Source: Botryotinia globosa (lineage: Eukaryota; Ascomycota; Leotiomycetes; Helotiales; Sclerotiniaceae). Taken from it: a DNA stretch of 64,000 nt. The stretch spans positions 62,001-126,000 of the forward strand of contig RCSZ01000021.1 in NCBI GenBank assembly GCA_014898425.1. The letters are read 5' to 3'. The notes below the pieces were generated by a model. It was not told the origin of the DNA and ran no database searches. It was given only the letters and a program-made list of their open reading frames with translations. Every line of letters begins with the position of its first letter. The stretch's first letter is position 1. Below, piece by piece: positions 1-11,175 of the stretch. The position numbers and the translations under genes were made by a program.

Positions 1-504
1 GCAAACAATCGTTGTAGAGTTGGATGTAGGAATCGAAGAGGGCGGATGAGTCTTCGCCGTCTTGTTTGAAGCCGGCGAGCATTTTCTCCGAGCAGAAGTA
101 GGCGAGATTGGGATCGTCGATTTGGATGTTGCGCAGGCCGGCCGAGTAGAGGATGCGGAGTTCTTCGCGGTAGGCGGTCGCGATGTCGGCGAAGTATTCG
201 GTGTCGGAGGGGTAGATCTCGGGGGGGTATGCGTGTCCGGTTTTGTAGCGGAGATGATACCAGTTTGGAGCTGCGAGGGTGATTTTTGCTTCTGCGATTT
301 TGTCGGCGGGGAGAAGATTTTTGAGGTAGTTCCATTGGGAGAGGTAGGTGCTGCCGATGTGTTTTATTTTGCCTTTGCAGTAGACGGATTCACCGGGTTT
401 GTGACCTTCTTCGAGGAAGGCGTCGATGTCGGGGACGTAGCGGCGGAAGGATTCGAGAGGGGGGTTTTGGATTTCTTCGAAGCAATGAATGTGAGGTAAT
501 TGAG
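1..504 (-). CDS. MetE/UROD-like methyltransferase family protein, partial
   Basis: The reverse strand is open from 504 to the window edge. It reads like the middle of the short fungal relatives of cobalamin-independent methionine synthase (UROD/MetE-like superfamily). Recognisable blocks, in order, are YVPDIDAFLEEGHKPGE, GKIKHIGSTYLSQW, LAAPNWYHLRYKTG, REELRILYSAGLRNIQ and IDDPNLAYFCSEKM. The last block is the most conserved part of the family. Family members are predicted to move a methyl group using a zinc-bound thiol, but the C-terminal metal ligands lie outside the window, so activity cannot be judged. A splice acceptor (ACAG) precedes 504 with a CTGAC branch-like site about 27 bases upstream. 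A candidate exon at 545-649 keeps frame, but does not encode the expected N-terminal part of the family. The 5' end is therefore unresolved. Confidence 0.75.
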
Positions 505-1294
505 CTGTATTTATATACTTATATCAGGTCAGCTGCTGGACCCTCACTCAAACAACTTCCAGAGAAAGCCGCGACAACTTGTTCAACTGCCCCTCCCCAA
601 CTTTCAATCATCCCCGCAACAATTGGAGATCTAATTGTTGATCTCGACATAAAGTAGTTTAGTTCCCCGCTTGGTGATACCTTAGTAAAGGCTAGCCATG
701 CAGGTCCGGATCAGATGGACTTGTAGTCAACTTCTTTCCATGACATAAACACGTAGATAACCTTACTAGATGAGTTCAAATAAGGTGCGTGTTGACATAG
801 ACTTCTTCTAATAGTTCTTATACGAATGGAAATTGAATTCTAGAAACTATCAATACGTATAAGTCTCTCCCCTCTTATCATACCTGGCTCACACGGGAAC
901 GACCCTCCCCCTCATTAGAGGCGAACGACATATGTCATATATCTGTAAGCAACGCCCCCTGTTCTTTGAAAGTGCCGGTTAAGTGAATCCGATTGACCTA
1001 CCTGGTATCCATCAATTACCTGCATATTCGATTACAAGCTTACGATATATTTAGATAATACCTTGGAGAGATATGAGAGGCTGTATTCCGTGAACAGCAT
1101 CCGTTTCCTTATCGGAGGAGGTCCAGGAGAGATCCGAAAGCCGTTGCTGACATACCCGACATTTCCTATTTGGGTGTATACCTAGGTAGGTAGCGATTTG
1201 CTCCATTATTCAAATCCACAATTCAATTGAGCGAACGACGATTGGAAACAACCTGTTCAATTCAACAAGCCTTCAATCTCCAACGTCCACGAAA
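505..1294. other. Intergenic spacer, divergent promoters
   Basis: This spacer separates the divergent MetE-like and F-box genes. It should hold the 5' end of the former and both promoters. A perfect TACCTAGGTA palindrome lies at 1179-1188. No further gene is seen. Confidence 0.6.
1179..1188. repeat. TACCTAGGTA palindrome, copy 1
   Basis: Perfect 10-bp palindrome about 107 bases upstream of the F-box start codon, followed by an extra GGTAG. Confidence 0.9.
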
Positions 1295-2799
1295 ATGACT
1301 CCTAATCTTCCTCCCACAGACTCAAATGGTCTCGAAGATCTTACAATCGACACAAATTCTACAGATGCACTATCCCTTCAGCCTCAGACCAATCAATCAG
1401 GAGACACCCTGATATCCTACGTTACTCCACATACAATTCCTGGAGCCGTTACGAAGCAAGGTCCCACCATTGAAGATCTTCCCAATGAACTTCTAGTCAA
1501 TATCTTCAGTCATTTGGATATAGAGCCTCCATCGTATTCCCATACGACACTTCATGATGAGCCAACCTTGGAGGTTACGAGCTCCGAGATCCAAGACCTC
1601 AAGAATTGTTCTCTCATTTCGAAACGATGGAGACAAGCTACCTTACGTTTACTATTCAAGCATACACGATATATCTTGAAATATTCAGAAGATGATTATA
1701 GACCGATTCTGAATGATCTAACAGGACCTTTTCGTCAATTTATTCGTAGAGGATCTTTTGCGGATGTTGTATCAAGCTTCACCTTGGTAGTTCGAGAGAA
1801 GACGATATCAAATTGCCATGATGGCCGACCTCGATTATGTGAATTTGATGGGTTTTGGAAGCGACTCTTTAACACTATTGATCCGTCAACGGTGTTGATT
1901 GCTGCCCCTGTCGAGGCTCTTGCTTCTTTGACTTCATCTACCATTAATGACGTGGATTCATGGGTTTTTGACATTGAATGTCACTATTTGCGATTGCAAA
2001 GACCCGAATCCAAAGAAGTAGTCCTTACGGAGATTGAGGACTTGCCTGAAGCAAGTGATCCCACCATATCTGATCCTTCACTTCCTGGGACATCTTTAAA
2101 CTCAGACTATTATTTTGACAATCGCTTGCACTATATTTGTCCTGCAGGTCGTGTTTCTGCCAAGTCTTCCGGATTCTTTCAAATCAGATCTTGGACATCC
2201 TTACTCTTAAATGAAGGATCGAATCTAAAGGCCTTCAAGACAGATTTGTGGTGGGAATTAGAGACTCCATCTGTAAGTAGATCACCAATATAAAGTGGAG
2301 GTATTCATCTAACTTTCAATAGATATTAAGAAGTCTTGTCGGAACTCAATCAGGTACTTTACCCTTGATCAATCCTGGCATTCGTTCCATGAGATATATT
2401 GCTATATTTCCAATAACAGCTCAATTCGAATGTCTCGCCCAAGGATTACCAAGACTGGATCATTTGTATTGTCAACTGGTACCACGAAATGATGCTTTAG
2501 AAGATGAAGAATTAATGAAGAAGGTTGATGTGGAGGATCTTTGGATGGAGAGAAATAATTGTTACGCTCAATTAATGCGAGAAATGTTCAATAATCCGCC
2601 CGAAGGAAACTACAGATATCTGAAGACTTTCGAGTCAGGAGATGCTGCAGATACAGATGCATGGCATATGGCAGTAGAGTTTGTGAAGCGGGCTGGAGGA
2701 GGATGGAAAATAACAGGTGATGGAGTATTTGAAAGAGATACGGGGATTGAAGATAGTTCGTCTGATGCACCGAACGCTTCGCCATTGTTAGTAACTTGA
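1295..2799 (+). CDS. F-box domain protein
   Basis: Two exons, 1295-2272 and 2323-2799, are joined by a 50-base GTAAGT...CAATAG intron and give 484 residues. The F-box is at about residues 55-75 (IEDLPNELLVNIFSHLD), followed by a short insertion and a conserved basic stretch (LISKRWRQATLRLLFKHTRY). In this family the F-box binds Skp1 and places the protein in an SCF ubiquitin ligase. The remaining 350 residues would recognise the substrate. They carry no leucine-rich or WD repeats that I can identify, which is common for fungal F-box proteins. The start is the first ATG of the open frame, with an AAAATG context. The substrate is unknown. Confidence 0.85.
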
Positions 2800-3256
2800 G
2801 GGAGTTGGAGAAGAAACGCTGATCGGTATTAGTCCGGACGAATTGTATAGATGGGCATGGAATGGCTTAACCAATGTACCTGTTTCACCGGTACCATGGT
2901 ATCGATGATTGGTGTTGAAAACGTGAGGTGAGGTATATTGGGTACATGGAAAACAGAGAAAGGTTCAAGGAGAGGGATATTTAATACTGTGGCCCATGGA
3001 AACATAAGAACAATCATCCGTAACAACCTTAAAGGCCAGTAAATGGATACGATTTATAGAAATTTATAACAATATCAAGCGCCACAGATTCTACGATAGT
3101 GAACCAAAAGTATAAAAAGTTGGCAAACGTTAATGTTCCTCGAGCACTCGAACAATAATTTGTCTCACCGCCTTAATAATTCTGCCATATCGACTCAATA
3201 TCAAGCTGCGAACGCGATAACCTCAACCTCATCTACTTCTCTACCATGTAACAGCC
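2800..3256. other. Intergenic spacer
   Basis: This holds the F-box 3' end and the dynactin promoter. No gene is seen. Confidence 0.5.
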
Positions 3257-4009
3257 ATGTCCCGGAAAGCGCCCAAAGGCGAATATATTGAAACCGTAAG
3301 CTATCTTCACCTTGTTATCATGTTCTCTCCCCCGCTTAAACCTTGACTTCCTATCTCATCCTCAATCAATCCAAGTACTAACCCCCTCCAGGACACAGGC
3401 AACAAAGTCTCCCGCCGTTCCCAAATAATTGGCACAACAAACATTATTCTCGGTGGTAAAACCGTCATCCAAGCAGAAGTCATCATCCGCGGTGACTTAC
3501 TACGCACATTACCTCCCAGTACCCAAGGAGAGAAAGCGGGAAATGCAGTTGCGGTTGCGATTGGGAGATATTGTTTTTTCAGTCGCGGGTGTGAGTTGAG
3601 ACCGCCGGGAAAGATTTACAGAGGGTTTGTTTCTTTTTCTCGTTGCGTTGCTCTTTGTTTCTCTGGCATTTTGGTATCTTGTGAATTATACTAATGAGAT
3701 TTGGACAACAGAACTTTCTCGTACTTTCCCCTCAAAATCGGCGACCATGTTTTCGTAGGGCCCGGCTCGATTATCGAAGCTGCGATGTTGGGCAATCATG
3801 TTAATATTGGTGCGAATGTTGTGGTGGGAAAGTTTGTGATAGTGAAAGATTTTGTGAAGATTCTGGAGGGGACGGTTGTGCCGCCTAATATGGTGATCCC
3901 TAGTTTTAGTGTGGTGGGAGGGTGTCCGGGGAGGGTTGTGGGGGAGGTGGCGGAGGGGGAGATTGAGGGGATGGATTTGAGGGAGATTTATAGGGCGGTG
4001 AGGAATTAG
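3257..4009 (+). CDS. DCTN5: Dynactin subunit 5 (p25)
   Basis: Three exons, 3257-3295, 3392-3624 and 3712-4009, give 189 residues, the usual p25 length. The protein begins MSRKAPKGEYIETDTGNK and contains SQIIGTTNIILGGKTVI, then GRYCFFSRGCELRPP, FSYFPLKIGDHVFVG and GSIIEAAMLGNHVNIG. These are hexapeptide repeats of the left-handed beta-helix fold (LbH family). p25 sits in the pointed-end complex of dynactin with p27, p62 and Arp11. In filamentous fungi it is needed for dynein-driven early-endosome movement. Both introns have standard borders, and the 13-codon first exon keeps frame. Identification rests on recognised family sequence and is firm. Confidence 0.92.
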
Positions 4010-7000
4010 AGGATTGGATGGGGTGAGGGTTGAATGGCGAGACTGAGACACGAGATGAGGAGTGATGGCATGAATGATTATACGATTGTAGGATTGCAAC
4101 AGAGATGAATAAGGGATAACGGCCTCGAAAGTCGGGTTGAACCGGCAACCTTCGACATAGATGAGAGAAAAATGATACCCAAGTACTTGCGCACATTCAT
4201 ATAAATGGCCAGTGGTTTTACATGCTAAGGTTTTCTCATTCTTGATTTTCAGTCTTCTACTGTGTACCGTCCGTTAGTGATAGCATTTCATTATTTGCTC
4301 ACGCTAATCCACAGCTTGGATGTGGTTTTTCAAGAGCGCTCTATTCTTCAGGGTGACTAGTTCTCGAACTGAATAATCACCGTGGCATGTGCCATGAACC
4401 TTCTGCAAGCTCTACTTTATCGAGCTTGACTGTACTATCTTTATTTGGGCTTTTTGATGAGAGAATAACGCACCGTAATGGTCAAAGTAGTCGGATCAGA
4501 TTTTGCAGTGCCTTCAATCATCGTTCCGTTACTTTGATGTGTAGAACCAGGCGACAGTTTGTTCCAAATTGTTCAGAATATAGGAAAGTACTTGCGGATA
4601 CAAACTGTCCGATGCGTATCAATCGAGTTAGGTCGTAGTATCAGGATGAAGCAACGCCAATACCTTCCTGCTTTTCAAACTACATCGGCCATAACGCTCT
4701 CTCCGTTTCATGAATACTGTGTCGAATGCCCGCTTCTCTTTTCAAATGCTGGAAATACCTTTGGTAGAGAGGAAACCAAGCATGGATTTTTGAGGCGTTA
4801 CTAGAGGAAGGTGGTGATTTTTCTATAGGGGGCATTACCTCACAAAGGCCGGGATGCATCGCCATGGCTGAAAGAGTGTATTTATAATTGCCTAAGAGTG
4901 CATACGCGCATATTGATACACCGAGAGAGAGCATTAAAGACACTACTCCACGATCATATGAATAATGAAATCTTACCCCGACGATGCAAAGCTGCCCAAT
5001 ACTCGGTCCTTGAAAGTCAACCATTGTTCGTGGACCGGGGACTTCAAGAGTCACATGTGCTATACGGAGAGTGTATGAGGAATGAAAAAAAAATCTCTTA
5101 AAGCAAGCTGCTATGCCCGTACTGAGACCATGGTATACTACCATATCGAGGCTATGGCATTGACAATAGCGGTATTTCCAACAGGCCAGTAAGGATAAGG
5201 AAGGAGGGATACTACAGAAGTAACGCAAGGAACAGAATCTGAAATACTACGGTCTGAGTCATCAGGGTACACTCTATTCATCTTCGCAGCTCTGAGATCT
5301 TGTAGATGTGCAAAAATGATCGCAAAGCACCCTTGAGTTGCTTTCAGATGCTAGCAAAAGCAACAGGATCAATATCCAGACTTGCAGTTTGTGCATCATC
5401 TGGTTAAGCGTAGATATATAAGCAATTGTTTCGAGGAGAATGGACGCCTGAAGATAACTAAAGAGAAAAACATCATTGGCAATTACTCGGTGCAGCGAGT
5501 GACACAATCTATGCTAAACTACACGCAGAGATTGATTTCTGGCCGAAAAACAAACTGCATGTATTCCGTGGCATATTTTTGATCCGAGGAAAGAGAACAA
5601 TCCGAAATATGGTACAACTCCATACATATAAGCATTTCTCCGTCCAAGTTTCTGTCATCGTGATACATCATATCGCTACTCAACTTTGAGAACTCGTTTA
5701 ATAAAGAATCTTTAAATCCAGAATATCATCCTCAATTCCTCATCATAAGGTTGCGGAGAAACCACAACCGTGTCATTTCATGAAATATTCAAGATATAGA
5801 TCTCACACAGTAACTCATCTTCTAAGTTGAGTAGGAATAAAATACTCTTCAAGGGACGATTCAAATCTCTTTTGATGTTTGCTAATGACAAAGAATATAT
5901 TATCCTAATAAATCTTTCTCACTGGTAGAAACTTCGGGTACAGAGTTGTATTCTGTACTACATACTACCAGTACCACCATGCTACTCGCTTACGCCCCTT
6001 CATCAAGAGATCTTACAATTTGATCGATTGATACTGCAACTTTGCATCTCTCTCCAAATCTACCTAAATTTCAATTTCAAGGAAAATCCTCGCATTTTCC
6101 AGAAAGAAAATGCATATCTCCCTCTCTCGACTTCATCCACAATCCACAATTCAAAACCTTAAATTCACAACCCTCTTCTCTTTTTTTTTTCCAGTCCTTT
6201 TCAGACCCAATCTTCTCTTCAAAGAAGCGCCTCCATCTTTCTATCTTTCCACTCATTTTTTTTAAAAAAAACATCACTCACATCTGCAATAAGTCATCCA
6301 CCAAATCCACTCATTTTATCCCGCACGTCAAAAATAAAGATCTATCACCACCCACCCACCTACCCACCAACTCAATCTCAATCTCAATCTCATCCCCGCC
6401 TCCATCACAAACTCAAATAATCCCTTCATCTCATCCCTCCCCTTGCCCTCCACACCAAATAAAACAAATCCATGATCCATCCCTCGTCCACCCCACTTCA
6501 TCACACCCTTTGAACCCTGAAAATCGACACCAACTCCCATGATTTTTATCACGTCATGCCCCCCCACGCCCATTCTCCACTATCATACTCCACTCCACTC
6601 CACTCCTCCATGATTACGAATCTCTCAGTACAACAGACAACTTGATGGCCCTCAGCACGTCATTACTCCAGTCTCTAATCTGGACCCTTTGATGCGTTGG
6701 TGTCAATGGAGATGGTTGGAGGGTCTCAAGATTGACATCATCAAAGAAACCCAATTTTCACACGAACCACCGGCAATGCAGATTTCACATGACAACAAAT
6801 AGACAACACAGAGTTTTTGAGTCCAAGATTTGCCCGATTCAATTGATCCCATCTCCCTATCGCTACAATGAATTTTCCTTCCCCTCCCTTTTCTCATGCC
6901 GTGGTATCATCCATCATCCCCCATTACAATCCTTTGTCCCCCACCTATTTTCCCCTGAAACAAAAAAGTAATTCTAAGTAGAGCCGATCTAAATCTCATC

Positions 7001-7376
7001 TTTTCTCATCTATCGCATTCCGTCCCAAAATGAATGAGTGAAGTATACGTATAAACTCCAGTCATGAACAAGTAAAGAAGAAAAAGAAAACAATAACTCC
7101 CATCTAGTTCCTTCGCTTGCCCGTTTAAAGAATGTAATGATTGCACCCTCCTTTCATTTACCGCATATAGTCCTGGCAACCAGCGACCCCCAAACACCGA
7201 CGCTTGCTATCTAGCTCCTAGCTTCCTTCAAGTATCAACACGATGTTCTGTCCACCCATCGCATCTCTAAAACCAAACAAATGAACTTTTGCATGTACAT
7301 ATATATACGAGTGTGGCGTATACCTAACTTCCCTCTAAACTCCCATCTATAAAACCCTGTACAAAATAGAACCCAT
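4010..7376. other. Gene-poor spacer of 3.4 kb
   Basis: No convincing gene is seen. Open frames at 4680-5228 (-) and 6042-6542 (+) resemble no family. The second reflects a strongly pyrimidine-rich block (about 6040-6600) rich in CCATC/CCACC runs. A B-box-like GGTTCAACCC on the minus strand near 4130 does not fold into a tRNA. The last 400 bases probably include the 3' UTR of the downstream minus-strand gene. Confidence 0.5.
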
Positions 7377-10061
7377 CTAAAAACTGAACAATCCACTTCT
7401 CCTCTTTCCAAACGGATAGACGATTAACGCACTCAGGAAAAGACCAACAGTGATCCCAATAGCCACTTGAATCATGCTATAACCAACATTAAACACAATC
7501 GTATTTAAATCTTCAGAACTTCCAACGCTAACGGAGCTTGTTCCATTAACCTTTGTCGTTCCATTCGCATACGACGTACTGTTGGTTATAGAATCGGCTG
7601 TACTCAAACCTGCAAGCAAAGAACCACTGGCAGCGAGACCAGAAGGAACCTGTACGAAAATAGCAGGTAATAGTGCAGCAGCAGCTACACCATGTCTGAC
7701 TCTCGAATACAAATTACCGAGCACACCTACAGCGAGAGCACCGAGAGTATTGGAAATTTGTGCACTCGAGGGGAACTTCTTTGCGGAGAAAAAGTTCACA
7801 ACATAGCCTGAGAATGAGATGCCTAACATGACGGGCATCTGTTTGAATTTTGCCTGATTGATGACTGCGAGGCATAAAGTAAAGACTGGAACGAAACACC
7901 AACGAACATATTGGTTCATTGGGGCGTCGCATGTAGTCTTACTGGTAGCGTTGGCATCCATAAGACCATAGACAGCGGTGCCAATAGTGATTCCATACCC
8001 AAGGAAAAGAGAATAGATAATTGCGTAGACCATACGAACGGAACCGGCAACCATGGAACGCGATTGAAGTTCAAGGGAACCACAGAGAACCATATAACCA
8101 GGGAGAATTAGAGCGATGGACGATTGAGCGAGGGCAGAGAAACAGAACAGATCCCCTCCTCGAATCGAACCAAAAGCTCGTGCCAAGAAAGACGTCAAGA
8201 CCGCAGCTGAAATTTCGAAGACATTGGCGTAGAGATCGGATTTGGGAGCGACGATGAGTTGCAAGAAACCAAGAAGAGACCCTAACAAAAATGCAATGGG
8301 CAAATCGATGAGACGTCCTTCGAAAGCAAATGGTGCTACACTAGCACTTGCAAAACCATATACCATGACCAAAAACCAAGGATGATACTTTGGCTTCGCA
8401 TGGATGATCGCATCCAATCGCTGTGTAGCTTCCTCAACACCGATAACATCATGCACTACCTCCTTGTATATTTCATGGACATCTTTCAGTTTGCCAAGAT
8501 CGACTCCTTGTACAGATCTAACGAGCTTTACTTCGGTAGTGTGAGTTGAAGCATCATCAAAAGAAATGATCATACAGCCAGGTATGTAAAGGACTTGAGC
8601 ATCAATCTCAAGAACTCTAGCTGTCATCTTCATATATTCTTCCAGACGATGTGTTGGTGCACCGTATGTCATTAGTGCTCGACAAAGTTTCAATAGATAT
8701 TTTTGCCTGCTTAAAGTCTCCGCGATATGAATAGTGATTCGAATTTCGTCCTCCAATCTTGGCTTTCCAGCCAGTTGCCTAGCTGCGGTCTCAATAAGTC
8801 TGCCACTGTTTGTACGTTTTCCCATTCCAGGTCTTGGAACCTTCTTCTTGGGCGTATATGCTCCTCCAACAGGCGCAGCTAACATCGCAGATGCTTCCAT
8901 AAGACCAGCGAGAGTATCTTGAGATTGACTCTTTTGATGATACCATTTTGCATTCTTCTTTGGAGTTGTAACTCCTGAAGATCCGAGGGAAACTGGGAGA
9001 GTGCCTTCGGAACCATCACTGTTTCTTCTTGAAGCTGGAACACTCATGGTTCCATTGGTGGGTGCATTATACAGCTTTAGCAGTGATGAAAGAACACCCC
9101 CTCTGAATTGTTGAGGTCGTGGAACATATTCTTCCATGATATTATGCTCATCTTCGGGTGTGACTTGACCAGAAACCAACCCTGGACGTGGTACGGGCAT
9201 CTTGAATGCATCTTTTCGAGCTTTGCTTGTGTGCGATCTTACGAGTTTATGTGCTTCGGTCGAACTCGATTCTTTCATCTTTTCGTTCTGAATGTCATCA
9301 TCGCTATCTGCTGCATCATATGGTCTACTCTCCATTGGAACGAGTGGGATATCGTCGATTCGAACTGGAAGACCGCCAGGGTTTCTTGGTCGTGGAGATG
9401 GGTAATCGTCTGCGTCGTCGTCTATACTGTTTCTTCTCGAGTTCGGTGTCGAGTGACTTCCTACCAACGAAGCAATTCTCTGAGCTCTACTCTGAGCAGC
9501 CAAAGCAGAGAATGTCTTCTCATTACTTTCTTCCACATCCGATAGATCCGCCTTATATCCTCCACCCGGGTTGTTTCTCAGTACACTTGGTCTCGGTTTG
9601 CTGACAGGTGTTGATGGAACTGGACTGTTATTGATAACAGCTAAATCTGAGAATGGATTATCCTTTTCCTTGTCGGGTGTGAATCTCATCAACGAATTGG
9701 AACTACTGTTTCTTGAATGAGATGGTGTGTATTTGGCGGATTTTGGCATTGATAACTGATGTAGCTTTCTTTGAGGTGAGACAGACTTATCCCTCAATGG
9801 GTGAAGGGATTTCTTGTTTTCCGAGTCGTTTGCTTCGTTGGTGGCATTGAATCTAACTCTTCCTCGATTCTTTGGTGGATTTCCTCCTGCACTATTCGGT
9901 CTGCTTGGGGATGCACTGTTGAGTCCACTGTTGAGTCCACTGTTGACTGCACTTCCATTTATACTATCAGCTGGACTGACATCCCCAGATACTAGTTCCG
10001 TGTAGGTGGTGGGAATATTTTCGTTGTTGCTTCCGCTCGACGAGACATTTTCGCCGGACAT
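7377..10061 (-). CDS. Prm10-like membrane protein (ThrE family)
   Basis: A single uninterrupted frame encodes 894 residues. The first ~430 are low-complexity, rich in Ser, Pro and Asn, and probably disordered and phosphorylated. They include the short tandem NSGLNSGLNSAS. From about residue 437 the ThrE (DUF1212) region starts with ETLSRQKYLLKLCRALMTYG, APTHRLEEYM and YIPGCMIISFDDASTHTTE. About ten hydrophobic helices follow from residue ~560 to the C-terminus. The architecture matches yeast Prm10, a pheromone-regulated membrane protein, and bacterial threonine/serine exporters of this family. Transport of small amino acids is a family-level inference, and fungal substrates are not established. 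The ATG at 10061 follows a leader rich in short AT and GA tracts. Confidence 0.88.
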   Translation of the reverse strand: MSGENVSSSGSNNENIPTTYTELVSGDVSPADSINGSAVNSGLNSGLNSASPSRPNSAGGNPPKNRGRVRFNATNEANDSENKKSLHPLRDKSVSPQRKLHQLSMPKSAKYTPSHSRNSSSNSLMRFTPDKEKDNPFSDLAVINNSPVPSTPVSKPRPSVLRNNPGGGYKADLSDVEESNEKTFSALAAQSRAQRIASLVGSHSTPNSRRNSIDDDADDYPSPRPRNPGGLPVRIDDIPLVPMESRPYDAADSDDDIQNEKMKESSSTEAHKLVRSHTSKARKDAFKMPVPRPGLVSGQVTPEDEHNIMEEYVPRPQQFRGGVLSSLLKLYNAPTNGTMSVPASRRNSDGSEGTLPVSLGSSGVTTPKKNAKWYHQKSQSQDTLAGLMEASAMLAAPVGGAYTPKKKVPRPGMGKRTNSGRLIETAARQLAGKPRLEDEIRITIHIAETLSRQKYLLKLCRALMTYGAPTHRLEEYMKMTARVLEIDAQVLYIPGCMIISFDDASTHTTEVKLVRSVQGVDLGKLKDVHEIYKEVVHDVIGVEEATQRLDAIIHAKPKYHPWFLVMVYGFASASVAPFAFEGRLIDLPIAFLLGSLLGFLQLIVAPKSDLYANVFEISAAVLTSFLARAFGSIRGGDLFCFSALAQSSIALILPGYMVLCGSLELQSRSMVAGSVRMVYAIIYSLFLGYGITIGTAVYGLMDANATSKTTCDAPMNQYVRWCFVPVFTLCLAVINQAKFKQMPVMLGISFSGYVVNFFSAKKFPSSAQISNTLGALAVGVLGNLYSRVRHGVAAAALLPAIFVQVPSGLAASGSLLAGLSTADSITNSTSYANGTTKVNGTSSVSVGSSEDLNTIVFNVGYSMIQVAIGITVGLFLSALIVYPFGKRRSGLFSF

Positions 10062-10775
10062 TGTATATATACTTTTGTGTTTCGATGTTTCCAGGCCAAT
10101 TGATCTTTGAAATGATCACCTCCAACAGGCCTGTAGAATAGAAGACGATATATAAAGAATGATTTTTCTTGAGAAGCGACGAAGATATCGATTGGTTGGT
10201 GGGGGTATTTAATAAAGCTCGGCGATCGGTAGGGAACCGACTCTTTCAGGGTATGATGCAAGCTAACTAAGAGTTGGCGTACACTCTTTTTCGCACCAAA
10301 ATCTTGGTTGACACGCCACAAGATATAAAAAGGTCCGAAAAATGGAAGAGAACTGGCGAGCCGGGTAAGAAGTTTTTACAAAGATTAAAAATTCGTCTTC
10401 CTTTGTAATGAAAATTGATTGATGAGTCAACGATAAAGAATGAAATGGAAAAGATATAATAGACGAAGATGATGAAGGGGCTGGATGAATGGTGGTGAAT
10501 GAATGAAGAAGACAAAGGATTCTGGTGTCTAAAAGATAAGAAGAAAAGTCGAATTAGAAGGGGCAGAGGGGAGAGAGATAGATGAATAAATGGAGAAAAT
10601 CAACGATTGGTACTCCGTACTTCCTTCGTAAAAGACGCAAAGCACTAGCGGACACTGGATTGACTATAATAAGTACTGGTACGGATTAGTCTCTTGAACT
10701 CTTGAAAGGGTAGGAACAATGGAGAATGATGGGATGTGAAGTGGAGTGGAGTTGAACCAAGGAAAAACAATTATA

Positions 10776-10808
10776 CTACTTACTTACTTACTTACTTACT
10801 TACTACTT
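10776..10808. repeat. (TACT)n microsatellite
   Basis: About seven tandem TACT units lie upstream of the Prm10-like gene. Confidence 0.9.
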
Positions 10809-11165
10809 AGAGTACAGGAATCCAGATTCTTTGGTCGGTTGCCCTCTTTCAAGAATGGATGAAGAAATCCATGCATGGTACAGAATAGAGCAAACTTTTG
10901 GCCCAAAGCTTTCTCCTTACCTCCAAAGAGCTCAAATGGTCCCCGATATGATAAGATAATCCTTGAACCTACCTATCCTATTCGTCCTATCCTGTCTAAT
11001 CCATAATAGATGCTTAGAGTGCAGAAGTTAGAAACACTATGGAAACAGGTTTCTCACTGCCGGAGTGACAATTGCAATGTTACTAATAACTATGCATGGA
11101 AATCGTCCCAAAGTTCCTAGCTCTGCCCATGAACATTTTTCACGATGCCCTCAAAATGTCAGTAA

Positions 11166-11175
11166 TACCTAGGTA
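11166..11175. repeat. TACCTAGGTA palindrome, copy 2
   Basis: Perfect copy in the long spacer, extended to AATACCTAGGTATT (14-bp palindrome). Confidence 0.9.

Noticed and set aside
62..499. 145-residue plus-strand open frame
   Set aside because: It is antisense to the MetE-like coding sequence, whose reverse-strand product matches a known family.
4110..4210. tRNA-like B box (GGTTCAACCC) on the minus strand
   Set aside because: T stem and acceptor stems do not pair and no anticodon arm forms, so it is not a tRNA gene.
4680..5228. 182-residue minus-strand open frame
   Set aside because: It has no ATG at its 5' end, no similarity and no splice context; it is probably chance.
6042..6542. 166-residue plus-strand open frame rich in Ser, Pro and His
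   Set aside because: Its composition simply reflects a pyrimidine-rich tract. There are no coding features.
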